Source: Geosporobacter ferrireducens
GTDB lineage: Bacteria; Bacillota; Clostridia; Peptostreptococcales; Thermotaleaceae
Reading direction: 5' to 3'
Length of the DNA stretch: 64,000 bases
NCBI RefSeq assembly: GCF_001750685.1
Contig: NZ_CP017269.1
Coordinates: forward strand, 2,893,416-2,957,415
Each line of letters opens with the position of its first letter. Within the stretch, counting starts at the first letter, position 1. Positions 7,903 through 16,342 of the stretch are shown in pieces. Under the pieces are notes generated by a model. It worked only from the letters and a program-made list of their open reading frames with translations. It did no database searches and was not told where the DNA came from. The translations under genes and the position numbers were made by a program.

Positions 7903-9090
7903 ATGGCGATTCGATTCGCAAATCGTATGGAAGGTATTAAAGCTTCTGAAATCCGTGAGTTGTTAAAGCTTACAACAAGACCGGAGATCATATCCTTTGC
8001 AGGAGGTTTGCCTGCACCAGAGTTGTTCCCAGTAGAAGAGATGAAGAAGGTTACGCTGAAGGTTTTAGAAGAAGGTGGCCAGCAAGCACTTCAATACAGT
8101 ACTACAGAGGGCTTTACGCCGCTGCGGGAAAAGATTGCCGCAAGAATGGCCAAGCTGGGGATTCAAGCAAAGGCAGACGACATATTGATCACAAATGGAT
8201 CACAGCAGGGATTGGATTTTAGCGGGAAGATATTTTTGAATCCAGGAGATGTTGTAATCTGTGAAAGTCCAAGTTACCTAGGGGCGATTAACGCATTTAA
8301 AGCCTATGAATGTGAATTTGTAGAGGTTCCTACCGATGATCATGGTATGATCATGGAGGAGTTGGAAAAAATTCTAGAAACAACACCACAGGCAAGAATG
8401 ATCTATGTAATTCCAGATTTCCAAAACCCAACAGGAAGAACATGGCCTGTGGATAGACGTAAGCGATTGGTAGAATTGGCTGTAAAATTTGATTTGCCGA
8501 TTGTAGAGGATAATCCTTATGGAGAATTGCGATTTGAGGGAGAGATTCCACCTTCGATTAAGTCCTTTGATATCGATGGCCGCGTGATTTTTTTAGGTAC
8601 TTATTCCAAGACCTTCTGTCCTGGACTTCGTATCGGCTGGGTCTGTGCCTCAGAGGAAATCCTTACAAAATATATATTGGTAAAGCAGGGAGCAGACCTG
8701 CAGTCCAGTACCATTTCTCAAAGAGAATTAAATGAATTCTTAGAATTATATAATCTGGATGAGCATGTAGAAAAAATTAAAGATACTTATAGAAAGCGCC
8801 GGGATCTGATGCTTCAAACCATGAAGGAAGCATTCCCGCCAGAGTTTAAATATACCTATCCGGAGGGCGGCCTGTTTACTTGGGTAACCATGCCCGGGCA
8901 TCTCAATGCAAGAGACTTAATGGTAAAGGCTTTAGAAAAGAATGTAGCTTTTGTGCCCGGTGGGTCCTTCTTCCCAAATGGAGGCCATGAAAATACCTGT
9001 AGAATCAACTACTCCAACATGCCCGAGGATAAGATTATGGAAGGCATCAAGCGTTTAGGGGAAGTATTTGCGGAAGCTCTTCAAAAATAA
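7903..9090 (+). CDS. PLP-dependent class I/II aminotransferase (2-aminoadipate aminotransferase-like)
   Basis: 395-residue cytoplasmic enzyme of fold type I that transfers amino groups between an amino acid and a 2-oxo acid. It belongs to the LysN/MocR-like subgroup: ITRPEIISFAGGLPAPELFP near the N-terminus, TNGSQQGLD, DFQNPTG for the PLP ring contacts, EDNPYGELRF, and GTYSKTFCPGLRIGW holding the Schiff-base lysine (SK) and the phosphate-binding arginine. Substrate is uncertain: aromatic, branched or 2-aminoadipate enzymes all share these motifs. ATG 7903 has GGAGGTG upstream. Monocistronic with a strong terminator. Confidence 0.9.
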   Translation: MAIRFANRMEGIKASEIRELLKLTTRPEIISFAGGLPAPELFPVEEMKKVTLKVLEEGGQQALQYSTTEGFTPLREKIAARMAKLGIQAKADDILITNGSQQGLDFSGKIFLNPGDVVICESPSYLGAINAFKAYECEFVEVPTDDHGMIMEELEKILETTPQARMIYVIPDFQNPTGRTWPVDRRKRLVELAVKFDLPIVEDNPYGELRFEGEIPPSIKSFDIDGRVIFLGTYSKTFCPGLRIGWVCASEEILTKYILVKQGADLQSSTISQRELNEFLELYNLDEHVEKIKDTYRKRRDLMLQTMKEAFPPEFKYTYPEGGLFTWVTMPGHLNARDLMVKALEKNVAFVPGGSFFPNGGHENTCRINYSNMPEDKIMEGIKRLGEVFAEALQK

Positions 9091-9099
9091 ATACGTTAT

Positions 9100-9133
9100 A
9101 AAAAAGCTGTATCATATAGGATACAGCTTTTTT
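9100..9133 (+). terminator. Rho-independent terminator after the aminotransferase
   Basis: Stem AAAAAAGCTGTATC / GATACAGCTTTTTT (9100-9113 and 9120-9133) with a six-base loop; the descending arm ends in six T. Perfect 14-bp pairing, so it may work on both strands. Confidence 0.9.
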
Positions 9134-9245
9134 CATTCGGCTTTGGAAATTATAGGTTCTGTGAAGGAGAACGTAAAAGGATATAGAAATATTTACAGCA
9201 TAGGATTAAAGTGATGAAGAAACTATTTGCAAAGCGGTGATAAAC

Positions 9246-11258
9246 ATGATAGATAGAAGACCCATCGTTCTACTGCTTATGATAATTCTTTTAATAGGAA
9301 TCTCTACGGATCATGTCTTTGCAGCGTATTCAAATCCCTTGGTAAGACTGAATGTAGGTATAGAGCCTAGCCTTCCCCCATTTCAGTTTGAAGAGGATGG
9401 ACAGCTAACGGGGCTAAACATAGAGATCTTAAATCTCATTGCAGAGAAAAATAACATTCAGATCAATTATATACCTATGAGCAAGGAATCAAGCATAAGA
9501 AAATTGTTGGATGGACGTATAGACCTAGTATTAGGATTGCGATACGACCCAAGGCTGTCAGATCAAGTATATTTTACAGAGAGTATCGTACAGTCCGTGG
9601 TTTGCATCCTCGCTAAAACGGAAAATAGCAAGGAAATTCAAAACAACCTCAATAGTGCCTACTATTTGGCAAGCGTGGAGAACGATTCTGCTGAACTTAA
9701 CTTTCTCCAGAATGTAAGGCTAATCAATTTTAATGTAGCCTTTAATCAGGAGGATGCCTTCGAACTCCTATTGATGGATCGGGCAGATTTCCTTCTAGGG
9801 GTTAAGGACACAGCAGAATATCTTCTTAATAAGCATAAGCCGGCAACGGAATACACGATCATAGATAGTTATACTACGCCAGTTGAGTACTCAATCGCTG
9901 TTAAGGGAGATAATAGAAATCTATATAGTCTACTAGATAAAGGCATTAGCCAGCTTAAGCTCAGCGGAGAATATGAAAAGCTCTATTTTAAATGGGTGGA
10001 TAATGGAGAAGCAAATATTGCTAGACGATTGGAAAGTATCATCAGAATAAGCCTCATAGGACTAATCCTTGGTCTGGTGATTTTATTTATGAGTACCTTG
10101 TGGAATATGCAGTTAAAGGAACAGGTGAAGCTAAAGACCCTTGAACTTTCCAAGACCAATTTGGATCTAGAGGCGCAGATCATCGAAACTAGAAACAACA
10201 GTGAGTTAAAAGACCTGATCTGTGAAAGCAGCCCTAGAGGCATAGCAATATTTGATGTGGATGGAATGATTTCTATTTTCAATAGTTCTGCCTTGGCTAT
10301 GGCAGTGTTACAGGAGCCTCCGATTGGAAAATCTATCTTTGATATAGAACCGATGAATCTTATGCTTAAAGAAACATTGGATATCGTTATGCGTGAAAGA
10401 AAAAGCTATACCTGTGATCAATTCAAATACAGAAGAAATCATAAAGAATTTATCTATCGCTATATCATGTACCCTTTGCATAATTATGAGCAGAAGCTCA
10501 GGGGTGCAATCATCACCATTGAGGACATAACACAGGAGTGTAAACTCAAGGAACAAATCATGGAAAAGGATAAAAACCGTGCCCTCACACAAATTGTATC
10601 GGGTATTTCCCATGAGATCAGAAACCCTCTTACGACGATTAAAACATTTATCGAACTGATCCCCAAAAAGATAGATAATCAAAAATTTAAAGAAGAAATC
10701 GCTGTGGTGGTCCCTGAAGAAATCGAAAGAGTGGATAATCTTATAGAAAATCTTATTGATTATGCAAAGCCAAAGCGTCAAAATAAAACAAGCTTTCAGC
10801 TAGAGGAACTTATTAGTTCCTGCTTAACTTTATTTAAGCCTGTTTTTGACCAAAACAACATTGTCTATGAAAACCATATGCAGAGAAGGATTTATGTATA
10901 TGGAGACAAAAACCAAATTAAGCAAGGCATCATTAATTTTCTTCTAAATGCCATAGATGCGATCCGGGAAAAGGGAGAAGCGGTCCATGATCCAAACTAT
11001 CAGGGACGAATCCTTATAGACGGATTTCAAGAGGGAAATGATGTGAAGCTTACCCTTCGAGATAACGGCATAGGGATGAATAAGGATGAGCTGGAAAGGG
11101 CCTATGAGATTTTCTATACCACCAAGGAAAAGGGAACGGGTCTGGGACTGCCCCTATCTATTCAGATGCTAGAAATGAACGGCTGTAATGTATCGATAGA
11201 AAGTCTTAAATATGAACATACAGAAATAACCTTAATGTTTAGAGGTGAATCAATATGA
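9246..11258 (+). CDS. Sensor histidine kinase with periplasmic solute-binding domain and PAS
   Basis: Membrane kinase of about 670 residues. Order: signal-type hydrophobic N-terminus (about 6-28); a family 3 solute-binding domain (about 35-262, starting LNVGIEPSLPPFQF and containing LNIEILNLIAEKN and DLVLGLRYD), the fold used by amino-acid receptors; one membrane helix (about 270-292); coiled linker; PAS domain; HisKA box GISHEIRNPLTT with phospho-acceptor His near 455; HATPase with NAIDAI, DNGIGM and GTGLGLPLS. It should sense an external amino-acid-like ligand directly and phosphorylate the regulator whose gene overlaps its stop by 4 bases. ATG 9246 is preferred over GTG 9237 because GGTGAT lies just upstream of it. 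Confidence 0.9.
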   Translation: MIDRRPIVLLLMIILLIGISTDHVFAAYSNPLVRLNVGIEPSLPPFQFEEDGQLTGLNIEILNLIAEKNNIQINYIPMSKESSIRKLLDGRIDLVLGLRYDPRLSDQVYFTESIVQSVVCILAKTENSKEIQNNLNSAYYLASVENDSAELNFLQNVRLINFNVAFNQEDAFELLLMDRADFLLGVKDTAEYLLNKHKPATEYTIIDSYTTPVEYSIAVKGDNRNLYSLLDKGISQLKLSGEYEKLYFKWVDNGEANIARRLESIIRISLIGLILGLVILFMSTLWNMQLKEQVKLKTLELSKTNLDLEAQIIETRNNSELKDLICESSPRGIAIFDVDGMISIFNSSALAMAVLQEPPIGKSIFDIEPMNLMLKETLDIVMRERKSYTCDQFKYRRNHKEFIYRYIMYPLHNYEQKLRGAIITIEDITQECKLKEQIMEKDKNRALTQIVSGISHEIRNPLTTIKTFIELIPKKIDNQKFKEEIAVVVPEEIERVDNLIENLIDYAKPKRQNKTSFQLEELISSCLTLFKPVFDQNNIVYENHMQRRIYVYGDKNQIKQGIINFLLNAIDAIREKGEAVHDPNYQGRILIDGFQEGNDVKLTLRDNGIGMNKDELERAYEIFYTTKEKGTGLGLPLSIQMLEMNGCNVSIESLKYEHTEITLMFRGESI

Positions 11259-12607
11259 GAAATAGCATTCTGATCATAGACGATGAGAAAAATATATGTA
11301 CATCCCTTACCTATGCTTTAGAAGACTTATATAGGGTGGTTACTACCACAAATCCCCAAGAAGGGTTGACTTTACTCAAAGAGAATAAATTTGACGTGAT
11401 TTTATTAGATTTACGTATAGGAAGAGTTAGCGGCCTAGAAGTGCTAAAGCAGATTAAGGAGATTCATCCGCAGATTGTTGTAATTATGATGACTGCTTAT
11501 GGATCTATAGACTCTACCATAGAGGCAATCAAAAGCGGCGCTTTTACCTATCTAACCAAGCCCTTGAATATCAGTGAGCTCATGATAACCATAGAGAAGG
11601 CATTAGAGTTTATTGGACTAAATGAAAAGGTGGAACATCTGAGCAATGCTTTAAAAATGAAATATGTTTACAATGGCATTCTGGGAAAGAGCCCCTCTAT
11701 GAAAAACATATTTGATTTAATCGATAAGCTCAAGGATGTGGATACCAATGTACTCATAACAGGAGAAAGCGGAACGGGTAAGGAATTGGTAGCCAGAGCT
11801 ATTCATTATGGGGGGAAAAGGAGTAATGAAAAGTTTGTAGAGATAAACTGTGCGGCCATTCCGGAGGGCCTTCTAGAGGGTGAATTGTTTGGACATAAAA
11901 AAGGATCTTTCACAGGGGCGGATCGGGATAGTATAGGAAAGTTTGAGTTTGCAGATAAGGGAACCATCTTATTGGATGAAATAGGCGACATGGGTTTGAT
12001 ACTCCAGGCAAAACTCCTAAGGGTATTGGAACAAAAAGAGGTTACGCCTCTAGGAAGCAATATCCCCATCAAGCTAAAGGCCCGGGTTTTAGCTTCTACC
12101 AATAGAGATTTAAAAAAGCTTATGGAGGAAGGACTTTTTCGAAAAGATCTTTATTTTAGACTTAATGTCATTGAAATCAAGCTGCCACCCTTAAGAGAGA
12201 AGAAAGAGGATTTGCCGCTGCTTTTTAATCACTTTATGGAAGTGTATAATAAGGAATTTGGAAAGCAGGTAATAAAGCTATCTACTGCCACTCAAGAGCT
12301 GCTTCTCAATTATTCATATCCTGGAAACATACGAGAATTGTCTAATATCATGGAGTATGGTATCCTCATGGCAAAGGGTGATACCTTGGAGTTAGAGGAT
12401 CTTCCGGAAAAAGTAAAGGCAGGAAAAACCTATATGAATCTAGAGTATGAAGTAGATTCATTAGTCGGCCTTCCATTAGATGAAATCGAAAAACGAATGA
12501 TAAAGGCAACATTGGAGTTAAACAAGGGCCATAGGAAAGATACGGCTAAAATGCTCGGAATCAGTGAACGAGGGCTAAGAAATAAGCTGAAGGAATACGA
12601 ATTATAG
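11255..12607 (+). CDS. Sigma-54-dependent NtrC-type response regulator
   Basis: 450 residues: receiver domain (IIDDEKN, VILLDLRIG with the phospho-acceptor Asp, MMTAYGS, YLTKPL), AAA+ domain with Walker A GESGTGKE, the sigma-54 contacting loop as GSFTGA instead of the usual GAFTGA, Walker B ILLDEIGDM, arginine-finger region RKDLYFRLNV, and a Fis-type helix-turn-helix at the end (HRKDTAKMLGISERGLRNKLKEY). It activates promoters read by sigma-54 RNA polymerase. The start overlaps the kinase stop (ATGA-type), so the pair is translationally coupled. A sigma-54 promoter lies directly downstream, before the TRAP transporter genes, which is its most likely target. Confidence 0.93.
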   Translation: MRNSILIIDDEKNICTSLTYALEDLYRVVTTTNPQEGLTLLKENKFDVILLDLRIGRVSGLEVLKQIKEIHPQIVVIMMTAYGSIDSTIEAIKSGAFTYLTKPLNISELMITIEKALEFIGLNEKVEHLSNALKMKYVYNGILGKSPSMKNIFDLIDKLKDVDTNVLITGESGTGKELVARAIHYGGKRSNEKFVEINCAAIPEGLLEGELFGHKKGSFTGADRDSIGKFEFADKGTILLDEIGDMGLILQAKLLRVLEQKEVTPLGSNIPIKLKARVLASTNRDLKKLMEEGLFRKDLYFRLNVIEIKLPPLREKKEDLPLLFNHFMEVYNKEFGKQVIKLSTATQELLLNYSYPGNIRELSNIMEYGILMAKGDTLELEDLPEKVKAGKTYMNLEYEVDSLVGLPLDEIEKRMIKATLELNKGHRKDTAKMLGISERGLRNKLKEYEL

Positions 12608-12703
12608 GGGAAAATATTGCCGCAAGGGAAGTTCTTTCCTCTTTTTTTGCTGTCTAAATCATTAGGAGATCACGGAAAGTCTTCATTTTGCCTATTCTTA
12701 ATC

Positions 12704-12720
12704 TTGGCATGACAATTGCA
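12704..12720 (+). promoter_or_regulatory. Sigma-54 (-24/-12) promoter for the TAXI-TRAP operon
   Basis: TTGGCATGACAATTGCA matches the consensus TGGCAC-N5-TTGCA with one mismatch. The invariant GG (12706-12707) and GC (12718-12719) are separated by exactly ten bases. The start site would be near 12731, 35 bases before the transporter lipoprotein ATG. It lies immediately downstream of a gene for an NtrC-type activator. The bases between the activator stop and this site contain GAAGTTCTTTCC and GGAAAGTCTTC, a loose inverted pair that could be an activator site or a weak terminator. Confidence 0.85.
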
Positions 12721-12765
12721 ATTAATTCAATTTGTAGTCAAATAACTTAGAGGAGGAATTTAAAA

Positions 12766-13782
12766 ATGAAGAGAAAGTCCATATTATTCGTTGCCTTATT
12801 ATTAGTATTTTCTTTATTTCTAACAGCATGTGGAGGCGGAACCAGCGCACCGGCAGATCAAGACGCTGGCAATACAGAGACAAATACCATTAATAAGAAC
12901 GATTACTTTATAACCGTAGCTACAGGACCTACCAGCGGATTGTATTATCCCATTGGAGGTGCTTTCTCAAACGTTATTAAGAACAAGTTAGGCTATAAGT
13001 CCTCTGCTCAATCTACAGGCGCATCTGTGGAAAACATTAACCTGATCATAGGTGGAAAGGCTGATCTAGCCATTACGATGTCTGATGCAATTGCACAAGC
13101 CTATGATGCTTTTGGTGCCTTCGAAGGTAAGGAACCACAAAAGAATTTAAGAGTCCTAATGAGTCTATATCCAAACTATGTACAGCTGGTTACTACAAAC
13201 AAATCTGGTATAACGAAGTTTGAAGATTTAAAAGGCAAGAGAGTTGGAATTGGCGCACCGAATTCAGGAGTTGAGTTAAATGCGAGAATGATGTACGAAG
13301 CCCATGGCATGACCTATGAAGATAGCAAGGTGGACTACCTAAACTATGGCGAGGCCATCGACCAAATGAAAAATGGATTAATTGATGCCGCTTTTGTAAC
13401 CAGTGGAATTCCTAATGCAACCGTTATGGAGTTAGGTACTACCAATAAGATTGTTATCGTACCCATTGAAGGAGAAGGTGCTAAGAACCTTATAGAAAAA
13501 TATCCTTTCTTTGTAGAGGAAGTAATCCCAGCAAGTACTTACGATACAGATACAGATGTAAATACCGTATCTGTCAGAAATATCATGATTATCAGAGAAG
13601 AACTTCCAGAGGAAGTGGTGTACGAGATTACAAAAGGAATTTTTGAAAATATCGAGGAGATCAAAGCCTCTCACAATACAGCGAATACACATCTATCACT
13701 AGAAAATTCTCAAATAGGTATTAACATTCCATTCCATCCAGGAGCAGAAAAATACTACAAGGAAGTAGGCATCATAAAATAA
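12766..13782 (+). CDS. TAXI-family TRAP transporter solute-binding lipoprotein
   Basis: 338 residues. Lipoprotein signal with lipobox LTAC (Cys22), a Gly/Ala/Asp linker, and the TAXI pattern ITVATGPTSGLYYPIGGAFSN, then DLAITMSDA and FEDLKGKRVGIGAPNSGVE. It is the extracellular receptor that delivers substrate to the fused permease two genes on. TAXI receptors bind glutamate, glutamine or other organic acids, and the specificity cannot be read here. Strong AGGAGG precedes ATG 12766. First gene of a four-gene unit behind a sigma-54 promoter. Confidence 0.93.
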   Translation: MKRKSILFVALLLVFSLFLTACGGGTSAPADQDAGNTETNTINKNDYFITVATGPTSGLYYPIGGAFSNVIKNKLGYKSSAQSTGASVENINLIIGGKADLAITMSDAIAQAYDAFGAFEGKEPQKNLRVLMSLYPNYVQLVTTNKSGITKFEDLKGKRVGIGAPNSGVELNARMMYEAHGMTYEDSKVDYLNYGEAIDQMKNGLIDAAFVTSGIPNATVMELGTTNKIVIVPIEGEGAKNLIEKYPFFVEEVIPASTYDTDTDVNTVSVRNIMIIREELPEEVVYEITKGIFENIEEIKASHNTANTHLSLENSQIGINIPFHPGAEKYYKEVGIIK

Positions 13783-13783
13783 G

Positions 13784-14317
13784 ATGAGCGACAGATCAAC
13801 AGAGAAGAAGCAGATTTTTGCTTCTTCTCATTTTAAAATTACTTTATTCGTGAGCATATTTGCATTTGTAGTCTTGTTATTTTTATTTAAAATATCGGAG
13901 ATCCAAAGGCTTTCTATTATAAATCAAAACACCAATAAGGTTTATTTAACAACAGAGGTGGTTCCAGGAGATAAGCTCACCTATGGCTGGATTCATTCCC
14001 TTGAGCATATACCTTGGACAGAGGATTATTATATACAGAAAAACAATCACCTGCTGCTTTACAGGATTACCCTATCCGCCTTTGGTGCTGGAATTCCACA
14101 TAATAAGGGTAAGCTGACTAGAGTAGAAGACGGTACGATCGTTATGGAGGAAATAAACGAAGATTTTGAAGAAATCAATTGGATTCATTCTCAGACTGCC
14201 ACAGAGTACATTCAGTTAAATGATCAGACCCTCATAAAAGGTGTGGATTTACCGCATCATGAAGCATTGAAATTGAAAATAGAAAAGAGGTTGAAGCTAT
14301 GTCGAAGATCACAATAG
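13784..14317 (+). CDS. DUF1850 protein, TAXI-TRAP accessory
   Basis: 177 residues with one membrane helix near residues 20-38 and an extracytoplasmic domain containing GDKLTYGWIHSLEHIPWTEDYYI and FGAGIPHNKG, the DUF1850 signature. In many genomes DUF1850 sits between a TAXI receptor and a fused TRAP permease, as here: it starts one base after the lipoprotein stop codon and overlaps the permease start by 19 bases. Its role is not established; a structural or regulatory part of the transporter is likely from context. Confidence 0.8.
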   Translation: MSDRSTEKKQIFASSHFKITLFVSIFAFVVLLFLFKISEIQRLSIINQNTNKVYLTTEVVPGDKLTYGWIHSLEHIPWTEDYYIQKNNHLLLYRITLSAFGAGIPHNKGKLTRVEDGTIVMEEINEDFEEINWIHSQTATEYIQLNDQTLIKGVDLPHHEALKLKIEKRLKLCRRSQ

Positions 14318-16260
14318 ATAACCAAATAAATGATCAACAGGTTGAGATTATCGAGAAATATGATAAGGAACAAAAAACCCGTTCCTTTGATAAGGCTTCC
14401 TTAGCAAAGGGGGTCTATTGGGCTGCAGTTATTATTTCGTTATATCATTTTATTACATCCTTTGTCGGTGCACCTGCCACTTTAAAGCATAGATCCCTGC
14501 ATGTCAGTATGATACTATTTCTATCCTTTATCTTCTATCCGATCAATGATAAGGCAAGTAGAAAAAAGCTGCCCCTATATGACGGGATATTTGCAGTACT
14601 ATCTTTAGGCATCACCCTCTATGTATGGATCGACTACCCCAATATCATTGCCCGTGCAGGCTTGATTAATACCATGGATATGATTGTGGGAACAATCTTA
14701 GTCGTATTGGTTTTAGAGGCTTCCAGAAGAATTTCCGGCCTACCCCTAACCCTATTGGCCATGGCATTTATTGGGTATGCCCTTTATGGCAGGAATATCC
14801 CTGGAATATTCTCTCATAGGGGTTATGACTGGGCATCTCTTGTCAATCAGTTTTTTATTAGTACTGATGGCATCTATGGCACATCTGTAGGTGTAGCTTC
14901 CAGTTATATATTCCTATTTATACTGTTCGGGGAAGTCATGAATAAATCTGGCATGGGTAAATTTTTTAATGATATTGCATTGGCTTTGGCTGGAGGGTCC
15001 ATGGGTGGACCTGCAAAGGTTGCAGTAATCGCTAGTGGATTTCTAGGAAGTATTAATGGTTCGGCTATTGCCAATGTAGTTACCACGGGGGCCTTTACCA
15101 TTCCTTTAATGAAGAGAACCGGTTATTCTAAGGAATTCTCCGGTGCAGTAGAAGCAACGGCTTCTGTAGGAGGTCAGCTGCTCCCGCCGATTATGGGTGC
15201 TGCAGCTTTTATCATGGCAGAGATGGTAGGGATAAAATACAGCATGATTATTGTTTATGCTGCAATTCCAGCAATTTTATATTATCTAGGCATTATTATT
15301 CAGGTACATCTAAGAGCTTCTAAAAGTAATCTAGTGGGTCTTCCAAAGGAGGAACTGCCTAGGGTTAAAGATGTTATGCGAGAAAGAGGACATCTTTTGA
15401 TTCCGATACTATTTTTACTAGGGATGCTGTTCTTCAGTGGTAAAACCGTAGTGTTTTCGGCCTTCTGTTCAATCATTGTAACTGTAATAACCAGTATGTT
15501 TAAGGAAAGTACTAGAATGAGCGTAAAGGATATCATAGATGCCCTAGCTGGTGGAGCAAAAGGCACAGTATCCGTTGCCATGGCTTGTGCCATTGTTGGT
15601 ATCATTATTGCCGTTACCAGTATTACTGGTTTTGGATTAAATATGGCCAATGCGATTATTCAATTGGGCGGTACAAGTATTCTGGCAACCTTAGTCTTTG
15701 CAATGATCACTTGTATGATTTTAGGTATGGGCTTACCCAGTATACCTGCTTATCTCATTACAGCAACCATCGCTGCGCCAGCCCTTGTTAAACTGGGTAT
15801 TCCTGTAGTAGCCGCCCATTTGTTTGTATTCTACTTTGCCATGTTTGCCAACCTTACGCCACCGGTTGCCCTAGCGGCTTTTGCTGCAGCAGGATTATCA
15901 GGGGGAGACCCTATGAAGACTGGTGTAGCCTCGGTAAAACTCGCTTTAGCAGGCTTTATTATACCTTATATGTTTGTATTCAATAATGAGCTGCTATTGT
16001 TGGATACAACATGGACGATTGCCCTTAGAGTAACGATTACCTCAATTATTGGGGTTATGATGATAGGAACCGCTATAGAGGGTTACTTATTAAGAGAGAT
16101 CCCGCTGGTTCTTAGAGTGGCATCCTTTATTGGTGCACTACTATTAATCACAGCAAACTTTTTTCAAGATATAGGCGGCTTTGCAATATTAGCAATATTA
16201 ATCCTACAGCAGGTCCTGAAAAAGAAGAAAGGAAATATGCGTACGCACTCTAGTTATTAA
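14299..16260 (+). CDS. TRAP transporter permease, fused 4TM/12TM subunits (TAXI type)
   Basis: 653-residue membrane protein that merges the small (DctQ-like) and large (DctM-like) permease subunits, the normal form in TAXI systems. A soluble leader of about 35 residues is followed by some 17 hydrophobic helices. DctM-type motifs include GSINGSAIANVVTTGAFTIPLMKRTGYS and ILGMGLPSIPAYLITATIAAPAL, with the acidic EATASVGGQLLPPIMGAAAFIM helix. It moves substrate from the lipoprotein using a Na+ or H+ gradient. Start ATG 14299 overlaps the DUF1850 gene. Confidence 0.93.
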   Translation: MSKITIDNQINDQQVEIIEKYDKEQKTRSFDKASLAKGVYWAAVIISLYHFITSFVGAPATLKHRSLHVSMILFLSFIFYPINDKASRKKLPLYDGIFAVLSLGITLYVWIDYPNIIARAGLINTMDMIVGTILVVLVLEASRRISGLPLTLLAMAFIGYALYGRNIPGIFSHRGYDWASLVNQFFISTDGIYGTSVGVASSYIFLFILFGEVMNKSGMGKFFNDIALALAGGSMGGPAKVAVIASGFLGSINGSAIANVVTTGAFTIPLMKRTGYSKEFSGAVEATASVGGQLLPPIMGAAAFIMAEMVGIKYSMIIVYAAIPAILYYLGIIIQVHLRASKSNLVGLPKEELPRVKDVMRERGHLLIPILFLLGMLFFSGKTVVFSAFCSIIVTVITSMFKESTRMSVKDIIDALAGGAKGTVSVAMACAIVGIIIAVTSITGFGLNMANAIIQLGGTSILATLVFAMITCMILGMGLPSIPAYLITATIAAPALVKLGIPVVAAHLFVFYFAMFANLTPPVALAAFAAAGLSGGDPMKTGVASVKLALAGFIIPYMFVFNNELLLLDTTWTIALRVTITSIIGVMMIGTAIEGYLLREIPLVLRVASFIGALLLITANFFQDIGGFAILAILILQQVLKKKKGNMRTHSSY

Positions 16261-16306
16261 GCCTATTTAACAGAGTTTAGGGGCAGAAGTTCCTAGGCTC
16301 TTTTTA
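16260..16306 (+). terminator. Possible weak terminator or attenuator between permease and GGT genes
   Basis: Short stem AGCCTA/TAGGCT (16260-16265, 16294-16299) followed by CTTTTTAG. Six base pairs over a 28-base loop is weak, so it may only reduce read-through into the next gene. Confidence 0.35.
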
Positions 16307-16342
16307 GTAGATATTGGATATCATCAAATGGAGGTGGAAAGG